In this document: positions 10,631-21,373 of the stretch, one piece after another
Position numbering within the stretch: position 1 is the stretch's first letter
How the letters are laid out: every line of letters begins with the position of its first letter
Assembly (NCBI GenBank): GCA_032622095.1
Contig: CP136061.1
Coordinates: 85,472,324-85,536,323, forward strand
DNA: 64,000 nucleotides
Direction of reading: 5' to 3'
DNA from: Siphonodentalium dalli
Lineage: Eukaryota > Mollusca > Scaphopoda > Gadilida > Siphonodentaliidae
Translations under genes and position numbers: made by a program
Notes under the pieces: model-generated
The model's database searches: none
The model's input: the letters and a program-made list of their open reading frames with translations, nothing else
What the model was told of the DNA's origin: nothing

Positions 10631-11009
10631 TACCCCGCTGGACAAAACAAGTGTCCATTGGGCACCGCGGTGTATTTGCCGTTTGGCTGCGGTGTCAGAG
10701 TTTGTAACTGCAGTTGAGCACCGCGGTCGAACGGCAAGTACACTGCGGCCAAACGTAAGTTCACTGCGGCCGAAAGGCAACTATCCTCGCGGTCGAATGG
10801 CATGTACACCGTGGTTAGATTTCTGGTTTGTATTGTCTTTTTTCAGTTTGATGAAAGTACACCGTAGCAACTACACCATGCCAAATGGCAATTACACCGC
10901 AGCCCAACTGTAGTTAGCCGGTGGAGCCGCGGTGTAGTTGCATTTCGGCCGCGGTGGCAATGCTAACCGCACCGCAGTTAAGTGGACACTTGTTTTGTCC
11001 AGCAGGGTA
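10631..11009. mobile_element. GC-rich TA-flanked MITE, copy 1
   Basis: The terminal inverted repeats begin TACCCYGCTGGACAAAAC and continue AAGTGTCCA at both ends, flanked by TA, as in Tc1/mariner-type MITEs. The interior is a run of GC-rich motifs of the form ACCGCGGTG and GCGGTGTAGTTGCCG in both orientations, quite unlike the AT-rich surroundings. It is non-coding. Confidence 0.82.
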
Positions 11010-11699
11010 TAACCGAATCTCTGACATTAACCAGCCCTCATAATTGGTTACGGCAATCAACAATGCCAAAGTCATTCGCTGAAGCAAACTGGGCCATGGT
11101 AATGTGTTGCCATAGCGGATTGCTGAAACCAACAATCTGAATTAAAGGGCTGCATTAACTTCCATTTTATTTCACAAAATGGTTTACATTTATATTGTCA
11201 ATATCATTGTCCTGTCATGTAACCACTCTTCCAATGAATGATAGAATATGCAGTCAATAAACCATGGTACCAAATATTCAGCAACCATCAGAATTACAAG
11301 TCCATTACTCTGCAAATACTGTTTATATAGAATATATGATCTACGAAGTTGAATAAATAACATTGTAGTTTGATTAAATCATAAATGTAAAAGTTGAGGA
11401 GGCTATAGTCCTCCTCGGCAAATCTGGATTTTCTAGAACGTCGGCACTGCTAATTCTTAAATTTCAGGAAGCTCCAGAATCTTAACCCTTCCATGACTGG
11501 AGCTTTCTGAAATTTTGCAAAAACCCTGTGCCAATCAGGAATCGATTTAACTGGATTCGCATCACAATTTGTGGTTCAATTTATGCTAACCAATTTACAA
11601 TGAAAAAACATGTAATGGTAGGGAATGCTATACAAAATATACCCAATGCTGCAAATGCAATACATACAATGTATTAAATTTTTTTTAAATTTACCTATG

Positions 11700-11880
11700 G
11701 TGCACAAATTTTGAAGCAGGTCAACACCAGTGTACACGCCTCGGTGTGTGCACGTTAAAGAACGCTACTGGAGTCACCACAGGGTTATAAAGTTACTCGG
11801 CTGTGGTAGCACCTGGACCGGCTCATAATTGTCAGTCAATGACAGCGAGATGTAATTTGAAGAAGAAGACAAAAGATACA
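11700..11880 (+). repeat. Possible SINE-like segment
   Basis: The segment with gtgtgcacgttaaagaacg followed by ctcggctgtggtagcacctg and an A-rich gaagaagaag tail resembles 3' ends of dispersed SINEs in marine invertebrates. The tandem copy lies at 17,483-17,662. No tRNA boxes are clear, so the class is uncertain. Confidence 0.3.
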
Positions 11881-12940
11881 TGGAATTTAATATATAATGG
11901 GCCAAAAAAAAATAAAAAAATTCAGGTTACTTTCCAAATAAATAGGGTATATGCAGGGGTAGTAAAACAATTGCAGGAAGCTATGCTGGGGTGGGTGGGT
12001 GGCCCGAGGGGCAAAAAACGTGTTTTTTACACCGTCATGCAATTTTTTTTACTTAAGACCGTTTGTGCCCTTATATGACATTTGTAACAGTTTAAAACAT
12101 ATTATAAGAATTTATAACTGCAAAAACACCATATTTATGTTACTGGGACCTCATATGGGCCTTAGTAGAGATGACATTGAGCTATATGGCATGTTGCATA
12201 TGGGGCGGTGGGGTGAAAAAATTCCTTCCCGACACCCTTCGGAAAGTAGATTCGAGAAATGAAAACTGAAATAAATAAACTTGTCTTGATGTAACTAAAG
12301 CCAAGATCATTGTGTGCATGGAAAAAGAGCGAGCAACTTTCTCAAACATTAATGTGACTATCAATGGCTAGAATATAACCAGCGATGTATATATTTACGT
12401 CCATGATATAACTGTCATCACATTGTTCATCAGTTCAAGCCAATCAGTGAAATATTTGCATGTCTATCAACTCATGATCTGTTACTCTCACAACACCTAA
12501 AATATCCAAGTCTGGCATAGTGACTGTTTGTCATTTATTATAACAGAGGTTGCTCCAGTAGACAAACAATGCATAATGCCAGATAATGGGCTGGTTGACA
12601 GACTAATTGGGAAAAGGTTAGAAATTATGGAATTGTGTGTATCCTGTACATGTACAATGACCTAAGTTTGCATATATAAGTAAACTTGTCCTGATGTAAC
12701 TAATGCCCAGATCATTGTGCACATGTAAAATGATCAATGGGTAGAACATATCTGTCATCAAGCCAATCAGTGAATTAATTGCATGTCATTCAACTCAGAT
12801 GATCTCTCACAAGACCGAACGTATCCAAGTCTGGTATAGTGCTGTGACTGCTTGTCATCTATATATATATATGTCAGAGTTATGGAGGCACGGACTCAGT
12901 ATGAGTGTTCATTGCTTCATATTTGCATGAACAAATTCTC
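11881..12940. other. Unassigned duplicated DNA
   Basis: Non-coding in all frames that I trust. It is shared with copy B (17,663-18,730). A short direct repeat is present within it (aacttgtcctgatgtaacta at about 12,680 and a relative at about 12,280). Confidence 0.4.
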
Positions 12941-12944
12941 ATTC

Positions 12945-13117
12945 GAAATGGCCATGTGTCGATCGGAATGGTACATCCAGATGTTCCCCAAACCAAATCA
13001 AGCTTGAAAACCAGGTCCCGATTTTCATCCATGCCTGGGTTCGAACCCGCGCCAACCTCGTCTAGCCCAGACTGTGATGATCTTATCCACGACCTAACCA
13101 CCTCGGCTACAGGGACA
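12945..13117 (-). mobile_element. tRNA-derived SINE, copy 1
   Basis: On the minus strand the head reads TAGCCGAGGTGGTTAGG (an A-box-like segment) about 50 bases before GGGTTCGAACCC (a perfect B box), as in a tRNA-Leu/Ser-like gene, and is followed by a non-tRNA body ending near catttcgaatgag. The acceptor and variable arms do not form a credible functional tRNA. The same head and body occur at 18,733-18,906 and, interrupted, at 37.38-38.80 kb. Confidence 0.65.
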
Positions 13118-14327
13118 TCCTTAAAAAGGAAGCCCTTTCACAGAGAGTTAGGAAGCGTATCAGTCTGAACATGGGTTTGAACCCACTACTTTCGAAATTC
13201 TTGATCTGCCATTCTGGAAACATGTCAATGCACTTCCTCCGAAATTGCATCTGTGACCATGCGATTACTGGTACTGGCGTATATATATATATATATACAA
13301 ACGAGTAGGATCTGTCCGGATTTTTCTCTCAGACCTCTGGACCGGGTTCAACCAAATTTGGTGTGGTGCTGCAGATGTTCTAATGGTGTTAAGTTTTTCA
13401 AAAAATTTAATTAAAAAAAAAAAAAAAAATTGGTTTTGTTAAATTGAGCAAGGAATTCAATCTTTAAAAAAAAACAAAAAAACAATATATATATATCAAA
13501 ATGTTTCGATGACCAAATGTGCTTGAAGCGCACAAATGGTCTAAATGAAGGCTCTGTCAAAGATCAAAATGTGTCGAAGTCCCACAAAGGGGGCCACAGG
13601 TATCTCTGATGCTGAATATAGGCTCCCAAAGGGAGCCTGTTTCAGCTAGTTTAGTATAATAGAAGTAAGTTGCTCCAGTAGACTAACATAAGTGGTATGG
13701 AATATGTTGATGATGGGCTGGTTGACAGACTAATCAGGAAATAGTTAGAAATTATGAAAGTCAGCAATTTATAAAACATTTTTTTTTCAATTAAGACACC
13801 TTCTGAAACAGGTTAAACTGTTATTTGAACTAATTGAGATAATTCCCAGTCATATGAGTGATATCAGTAGAGTTTTATGCGATTTTAGTGAAATTTGGGG
13901 GGTGGTTGTCAAAAAATTGGGACAAAAAAATATTTTTTTGCAGGTTTGCGGGTGGTGGGTCCCCAAAAATGCCAGATGCAAAAAACAGCATACCTTCCTG
14001 CAAATGTTTTTACTACCCCCCCCCCCCCCCCCCCGGTACATGTAGGAGTGTAGGTTTTTTTCTTCTCTTTCTATTTATCTTTTTATTCTCGTTATTACAG
14101 GAAATTTTGGTGATAGTTGTGAATTCACACTCAGTTACACCAAATGTGTTGTACTTCTGGAGAAGACTGAATATTAAATAAATCCACCATAATGCAATGA
14201 AACAATTGAAATAAGTAACCATAGTTACATGTACATCAAATATGATTATATATGGGTTTCATGCGATCTGACCCTTTTGTTGCCTCCTGGCTAGGACCCT
14301 GACATGATAAACTGACAACAGCCCTAA

Positions 14328-14840
14328 ATGATCTATAGTACGCGTACTCAGTATATATTTTTTAATATATTGAGAAGCAGTAAAAATCAAACCAACCATT
14401 TACCAGTGTATAAACCGAACAAACAACTGAATGGAAGTCGCTGTCGCCGAGGCAAGACAAAAATGACAGAATGGACTGAATCCATTCTCAGTACATACTC
14501 AACAATATATAACCATCCAAAAACAATAAGCGAACCAAAGAAAATAAAGATTTCTAAGTTCGGAGTCCCAGCTGATACACTGTCACAACCAGGACTGACC
14601 ATGAAACAGATTGAAAAAGAAATGAGACAGTCTCATATCCAGGATAAAGTCAGCACTTATCGTCCCAAAGGAGAGACGTCTGAAGAAAAAAGAGAAAGGA
14701 AACAAGCTATAAAGGAAGAAAGGAAGGATAGGAGAGTGGAAAAGAAGGCAAACAAAGGTCTTTTCAATGATGAGAGAATCAAGCAGCAAAGGGAAATCCT
14801 GAACGAAAAGAAAAATTTGAACGGAATAAAAATTTCTTAA
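14328..14840 (+). pseudogene. Chimeric open frame carrying the duplicated LTV1 C-terminus
   Basis: Of its 170 codons, the last 120 are LTV1 residues 321-440 with one change (Glu to Lys in YRPEGE) and the first 50 come from DNA that was downstream of LTV1 before the duplication. A two-base deletion (gactgtgaatcc to gactgaatcc) happens to bring the upstream frame into the LTV1 frame, giving an open fusion. The fragment lacks the N-terminal LTV1 blocks and has no evident promoter, so it is best treated as a duplicated gene fragment. Confidence 0.8.
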
Positions 14841-14854
14841 TTTCTTGAATTTTT

Positions 14855-16200
14855 AGCTCAACTTACTTTTGTAAGTTTGAGCTATTGCCATGGTTTGGCG
14901 TCCGTCGTCCGTGTGTCCGTCAACAATTTCCTTTGGCGCGGGCTACAGGTTGTACCTTTGGTCTGATCTTCATGAAATTTGTAATGAATGTTGACATTGA
15001 CATGTAGATGGAACGAGTCATTTTGGGGTCATTCGGCCAAAAAACATGGCCACTGGCAGCCATCTTGGATTTCAAGATTCAATCCATTGGCGCGGCCTAC
15101 AGATCGTACTGTTCATCTGATCATCATGAAATTTGTCATTGATGTTAATAATGACATGTAGATGGGAACGAGTGATTTTGGGGTCGTTCGGCCAAAAAAC
15201 ATGGCTGCCAGCAGCCATCTTGGATTTTACTCTTTGCATGACTAAATCCTTTGGCGCAGGCTACAGGTCGTTGTTTTGGTCGGAACATCATGAAATTTGT
15301 CATGGATGTTAACACTGTCATGTAGATGGGATCGAGTCGTTTTGGGGTCATTCGGTCAAAAAATATGGCCGCCAGCAGCCATCTTGGAATTTACTCTTTG
15401 CATGACTAAATCCTTTGGTGCGGGCTACAGGTCGTAGCTTTGGTCAGATGGTCATGAAATTTGTCATGAATTATAACAATGACATGTAGATGGGAACGAG
15501 TCGTTTTGGGGTCATTCGGTCAAAAAACATGGCCACCAGCATTTTACTCTTTGCATGACTAAATCCTTTGGCATGGGCTACAGGTCATACCTTTGGTCTG
15601 ATCTTTATTAAATTTGTCATGGATGTTAACACTGACATGTAGATGGGAACGAGTGATTTTGGAGTCGTTCGGCCAAAAAACATGGCCGCCAGCAGCCATC
15701 TTGGATTTTACTCTTTGCATGACTAAATCCTTTGGCACGGGCTACATGTAGGTTGTACCTTTGGTCTAATCTTTATGAAATTTGTCATGAATGTTGACAT
15801 TGACATGTAGATGGGAACGAATCATTGTGGGGTCATTCGGCCAAAAAACATGGCTACCAGCGGCCATCTTGGATTTCAAAATTCAATCCATTGGCGCGGT
15901 CTACAGGTCGTACTGTTCGTCTGATCATCATGAAATTTGTAGGTCGTAGCTTTGGTCAGATCTTCATAAAATTTGTCATGGATGTTAACAATTATACGTA
16001 GATGGGAACGAGTCCTTTTGGGGTCAATTGGGCAAAAAAAATGGCCACCAGCAGCCATCTTGTATTTTACTCTTTGCATCACTAAATCCTTTGGCGCAGG
16101 TTAGACATTTCAATTAGCACCTTTCCTATTCCTTCATTTACTGTCAACCATTAAATTATTCCCCTACCTAAGTTGAGCTACAGTGTCATTGACACTTTCA
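14855..16200 (-). mobile_element. Hairpin-ended element with ~160-bp internal repeats, copy 1
   Basis: The ends are AGCTCAACTTAC (continuing into a hairpin to TTGAGCT) and AGTGTCATTGACACT (a second hairpin). Inside are about seven imperfect ~160-bp repeats, each with motifs such as ggcgcgggctacaggtcgta, atgaaatttgtcatg, gatgggaacgagtc and gccatcttgga. It is absent from the matching position in copy A (gaatttttatataaaa), which defines the boundaries and a 2-bp TT duplication. It is non-autonomous with no coding frame. Confidence 0.85.
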
Positions 16201-16414
16201 TTATATAAAAAATTGTCTTCATAAGGTCCAAAAAAAAAAATGGTGTGGTTCGGGTTACATACAAGAAAAAACAGGTTATTCAGACCTGAAATCTCAAGGC
16301 GGGCTGGCAAGCTGCCCGCCGAGAATTTTCCTAGGCGGGCTTTTTGTTTTAAAATGAATAAGCAGTACGTTTATTTGGGTCACAAGAGTAGTGCATATGC
16401 AGTATAGTACATTA

Positions 16415-16793
16415 TACCCCGCTGGACAAAACAAGTGTCCATTGGGCACCGCGGTGTATTTGCCGTTTGGCTGCGGTGTCAGAGTTTGTAACTGCAGTTG
16501 AGCACCGCGGTCGAACGGCAAGTACACTGCGGCCTAACGTAAGTTCACTGCGGCCGAAAGGCAACTATCCTCGCGGTCGAATGGCATGTACACCGTGGTT
16601 AGATTTCTGGTTTGTATTGTCTTTTTTCAGTTTGATGAAAGTACACCGTAGCAACTACACCATGCCAAATGGCAATTACACCGCAGCCCAACTGTAGTTA
16701 GCCGGTGGAGCCGCGGTGTAGTTGCATTTCGGCCGTGGTGGCAACGCTAACCGCACCGCAGTTAAGTGGACACTTGTTTTGTCCAGCAGGGTA
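16415..16793. mobile_element. GC-rich TA-flanked MITE, copy 2
   Basis: This is the copy-B counterpart of the element at 10,631-11,009, with only a few substitutions. It arrived by segmental duplication, not by its own transposition. Confidence 0.82.
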
Positions 16794-18732
16794 TAACCGA
16801 ATCACTGACATTAACCAGCCCTCATAATTGGTTACGGCAATCAACAATGCCAAAGTCATTCGCTGAAGCAAACTGGGCCATGGTAATGTGTTGCCATAGC
16901 GGATTGCTGAAACCAACAATCTGAATTAAAGGGCTGCATTAACTTCCATTTTATTTCACAAAATGGTTTACATTTATATTATCAATATCATTGTCCTGTC
17001 ATGTAACCACTCTTCCAATGAATGATAGAATATGCAGTCAATAAACCATGGTACCAAATATTCAGCAACCATCAGAATTACAAGTCCATTACTCTGCAAA
17101 TACTGTTTATATAGAATATATGAGCTACGAAGTTGAATAAATAACATGTAGTTTGATTAAATCATAAATGTAAAAGTTGAGGAGGCTATAGTCCTCCTCG
17201 GCAAATCTGGATTTTCTAGAACGTCGGCACTGCTAATTCTTAAATTTCAGGAAGCTCCAGAATCTTAACCCTTCCATGACTGGAGCTTTCTGAAATTTTG
17301 CAAAAACCCTGTGCCAATCAGGAATCGATTTAACTGGATTCGCATCACAATTTGTGGTTCAATTTATGCTAACCAATTTACAATGAAAAAACATGTAATG
17401 GTAGGGAATGCTATACAAAATATACCCAATGCTGCAAATGCAATACATACAATGTATTAAATTTTTTTTAAATTTACCTATGGTGCACAAATTTTGAAGC
17501 AGGTCAACACCAGTGTACACGCCTCGGTGTGTGCACGTTAAAGAACGCTACTGGAGTCACCACAGGGTTATAAAGTTACTCGGCTGTGGTAGCACCTGGA
17601 CCGGCTCATAATTGTCAGTCAATGACAGCGAGCTGTAATTTGAAGAAGAAGACAAAAGATACATGGAATTTAATATATAATGGGCCAAAAAAAAATAAAA
17701 AAATTCAGGTTACTTGCCAAATAAATAGGGTATATGCAGGGGTAGTAAAAAAATTGCAGGAAGCTATGCTGGGGTGGGTGGGTGGCCCGAGGGGCAAAAA
17801 ACGTGTTTTTTACACCGTCATGCAATTTTTTTTACTTAAGACCGTTTGTGCCCTTATATGACATTTGTAACAGTTTAAAACATATTATAAGAATTTATAA
17901 CTGCAAAAACACCATATTTATGTTACTGGGACCTCATATGGGCCTTAGTAGAGATGACATTGAGCTATATGGCATGTTGCATATGGGGCGGTGGGGTGAA
18001 AAAATTCCTTCCCGACACCCTTCGGAAAGTAGATTCGAGAAATGAAAACTGAAATAAATAAACTTGTCTTGATGTAACAAAAGCCAAGATTATTGTGTGC
18101 ATGGAAAAAGAGCGAGCAACTTTCTCAAACATTAATGTGACTATCAATGGCTAGAATATAACTAGTGATGTATATATTTACGTCCATGATATAACTGTCA
18201 TCACATTGTTCATCAGTTCAAGCCAATCAGTGAAATATTTGCATGTCTATCAACTCATGATCTGTTACTCTCACAACACCTAAAATATCCAAGTCTGGCA
18301 TAGTGACTGTTTGTCATTTATTATAACAGAGGTTGCTCCAGTAGACAAACAATGCATAATGCCAGATAATGGGCTGGTTGACAGACTAATTGGGAAAAGG
18401 TTAGAAATTATGGAATTGTGTGTATCCTGTACATGTACAATGACCTAAGTTTGCATATATAAGTAAACTTGTCCTGATGTAACTAATGCCCAGATCATTG
18501 TGCACATGTAAAATGATCAATGGGTAGAAAATATCTGTCATCAGTGCATCAAGCCAATCAGTGAATAAATTGCATGTCATTCAACTCAGATGATCTCTCA
18601 CAAGACCGAACGTATCCAAGTCTGGTATAGTGCTGTGACTGCTTGTCATCTATATATATATGTCAGAGTTATGGAGGCACGGACTCAGTATGAGTGTTCA
18701 TTGCTTCATATTTGCGTGAACAAATTCTCATT

Positions 18733-18906
18733 CGAAATGGCCATGTGTCGATCGGAATGGTACATCCAGATGTTCCCCAAACCAAATCAAGCTTGAAAAC
18801 CAGGTCCCGATTTTCATCCATGCCTGGGTTCGAACCCGCGCCAACCTCGTCTAGCCCAGACTGTGATGATCTTATCCACGACCTAACCACCTCGGCTACA
18901 GGGACA
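18733..18906 (-). mobile_element. tRNA-derived SINE, copy 2
   Basis: Duplicate of the SINE at 12,945-13,117; the B box GGGTTCGAACCC and the A-box-like segment are intact on the minus strand. Confidence 0.65.
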
Positions 18907-20111
18907 TCCTTAAAAAGGAAGCCCTTTCACAGAGAGTTAGGAAGCGTATCAGTCTGAACATGGGTTTGAACCCACTACCTTCAAAATTCTTGATCTGCCA
19001 TTCTGGAAACATGTCAATGCACTTCCTCCGAAATTGCATCTGTGACCATACGATTACTGGTACTGGCGTATATATATATATACAAACGAGTAGGATCTGT
19101 CCGGATTTTTCTCTCAGACCCCTGGACTGGGTTCAACCAAATTTGGTGTGGTGACTCGGACTACCCTGGCAGATGTTCTAATGGTGTTAGTTTTTCAAAA
19201 ATTTTAATTAAAAAAAACAAAAACAAATTGGTTTTGTTAAATTGAGCAAGGAATTCAATCTTTAAAAACAAAAATTAAAACAATATATATATATCAAAAT
19301 GTTTCGATGACCAAATGTGCTTGAAGCGCACAAATGGGCTAAATGAAGGCTCTGTCAAAGATCAAAATGTGTCGAAGTCCCACAAAGGGGGCCACAGGTA
19401 TCTCTGATGCTGAATATAGGCTCCCAAAGGGAGCCTGTTTCAGCTAGTTTAGTATAATAGAAGTAAGTTGCTCCAGTAGACTAACATAAGTGGTATGGAA
19501 TATGTTAGATGATGGGCTGGTTGACAGACTAATCAGGAAATAGTTAGAAATTATGAAAGTCAGCAATTTATAAAACATTTTTTTTTCAATTAAGACACCT
19601 TCTGAAACAGGTTAAACTGTTATTTGAACTAATTGAGATAATTCCCAGTCATATGAGTGATATCAGTAGAGTTTTATGCGATTTTAGTGAAATTTGGGGG
19701 GTGGGTGTCAAAAAATTGGGACCAAAAAAATTTTTTTTGCAGGTTTGCGGGTGGTGGGTCCCCAAAAATGCCAGATGCAAAAAACAGCATACCTTCCTGC
19801 AAATGTTTTTACTACACCCCCCCCCCACCCCCGGTGATAGTTGTGAATTCACACTCAGTTACACCAAATGTGTTGTACTTCTGGAGAAGACTGAATATTA
19901 AATAAATCCACCATAATGCAATGAAACAATTGAAATAAGTAACCATAGTTACATCTACATCAAATATGATTATATATGGGTTTCATGCGATCTGACAATT
20001 TTGTTGCCTCCTGGCTAGGACCCTGACATGATAAACTGACAACAGCCCTAAATGATCTATAGTACTCAATATATATTTTTTAATACATTGAGAAGCAGTA
20101 AAAATCAAACC

Positions 20112-20350
20112 ACCATTTACCAGTGTATAAACAGTACAAACAACTGAATGGAAGTTGCTGTCGCCGAGGCAAAACAATTCTATTTTTAGATCAAAATATT
20201 TCAGAATAACAAGAATAACAACATAAAACAGGTTTTCTGACTGAATGGACGGATTGCCAACAATCTAAACTTAAGTTTATGTTGAACACACACATTTGCT
20301 GATCGCAAGCGGGCTCCATTTGAGCGAACAACTCTTTTTCTCGCAAAAAT
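20112..20350 (+). repeat. Inverted repeat, left arm
   Basis: The stretch from ccagtgtataaacagtac through catttgagcgaacaactc and ttctcgcaaaaatg is found in reverse complement at 23,463-23,745. The arms are about 3.1 kb apart and moderately diverged. The arm crosses the right boundary of duplication copy B. Confidence 0.7.
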
Positions 20351-20636
20351 GCCATGTTCAAAGGTAATTTTAACACAAATACAGCATCTGTCAGAAGTCC
20401 CACTATATTGCAACGGAAAGGCCATTATGTTTACAGCTTATATTGACCTTAGCTGGGCTCATATGTGTTCACAATCTGAAAGTAGAGACTTTATTTGGAT
20501 ACCCCACTCGTCATCACTGTATGACTATTCGTGTACAACAATCTCCAGTCGATAAGTATTACATGAATCGTACAGTAATGATAGGTTCATATCGACCCAT
20601 TTAAACATAACTATGTCTTCAAAATGTCACACCATT

Positions 20637-20770
20637 GAACTAATATACTCTGTGACTTTTATTTGACTGCGTGTAACAAAAAGGTATTGGGGGGGGGGGG
20701 GGGCTGTACATATGTATGTTATATTCTGTGATGAAATTGTGTATACGTGTGGATTTACTAGAAAAATCTA
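20637..20770 (+). repeat. Local direct duplication, empty-site copy
   Basis: The segment ttgaactaatatactctgtg ... gactgcgtgtaacaaaaagg, followed by a 14-base G run and ctgtacatatgtatgttat, recurs at 21,329-21,373 joined to 23,352-23,430. The second copy is split by the element below, so this copy shows the pre-insertion sequence. Confidence 0.65.
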
Positions 20771-21328
20771 CAATACATGCACCATATGTGAACCATCACC
20801 TTATACATGTATGTGCAGTGATGTGGCGAAGGGGTCGTGACTGGGAGTGTCTTCTTGGGTATCACCATTCCGGATGGCCAGTCCCGAAAAGTCCAACAAG
20901 TGTGAGCTTCGAGTTGCACCTCTTGGGTTGGAATTTTCCAATGATTGGAGAAAATTATTTATCCTCCCCCTCGGCATAGGTAAATAGATCTAGTAGTTTC
21001 ATATTGGAAAGTGTGGGCTAAATTTCAGTCGGAAAAATCAGCTTTAAACTGCATACTATAGTGTCAGGTATGGAATCTCCATATTTTTAACTTAGCAGCT
21101 TTTAGACCCAAGAAAATTGGGGGGTGGCAGATAGCACTCCCATATTAACAAGTCCCTGGATGCACGACTATTTATGCCCACATTTTAGACAAATTATGGG
21201 AATATACTAGGCCCACCAGTGAATTTCTTATCTTTTCATATGCCCTTTTGAAAAAAGGTTGTATTATGTAATCAGTCTGTACGTCCGTCTGTCTGTCCAA
21301 TAACTCCAGTTTGGATTATCATGCCATT
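20771..21328. other. Unassigned non-coding stretch
   Basis: No gene or named repeat is visible. It contains a run of short homopolymers and a taactccagtttggat segment reminiscent of the start of the next element family. Confidence 0.4.
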
Positions 21329-21373
21329 GAACTAATATACTCTGTGGCTGTGACTTTTATTCGACTGCGTGTA

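Larger units (their letters stand above)
10028..14455 (+). repeat. Tandem segmental duplication, copy A (4.4 kb)
   Basis: It starts inside LTV1 codon ~313 and runs to the junction at 14,455/14,456, where ...gccgaggcaagac is joined to aaaaatgacagaatgg. It is nearly identical to copy B over the whole length and includes the LTV1 3' end, a GC-rich MITE, a tRNA-derived SINE and a C17-like homopolymer tract near 14,018. The junction shares the 12-base microhomology gacaaaaatgac with the LTV1 site. Confidence 0.9.
14456..20174 (+). repeat. Tandem segmental duplication, copy B (4.4 kb plus insertion)
   Basis: This copy matches copy A with scattered single-base differences, a two-base deletion near its start, an added 1,346-bp element at 14,855-16,200 and loss of about 75 bases near 19,833. 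Its right flank (gccgaggcaaaacaattc) is the ancestral continuation, because an inverted relic at 23.5-23.7 kb runs across the same point. High identity implies a recent event. Confidence 0.9.

Noticed and set aside
10683-10913. Small open frames in the GC-rich MITE (76 codons and similar)
   Set aside because: They recur in every copy because the MITE is GC-rich and stop-poor; no protein features.
13029-13117. Functional tRNA gene on the minus strand
   Set aside because: A- and B-box-like segments are present but the stems do not form a credible cloverleaf, and the sequence recurs with a shared non-tRNA body, as in a SINE.
14328-14840. Second functional LTV1 gene
   Set aside because: Only residues 321-440 are present; it arose by tandem duplication of the 3' end and lacks the N-terminal blocks.
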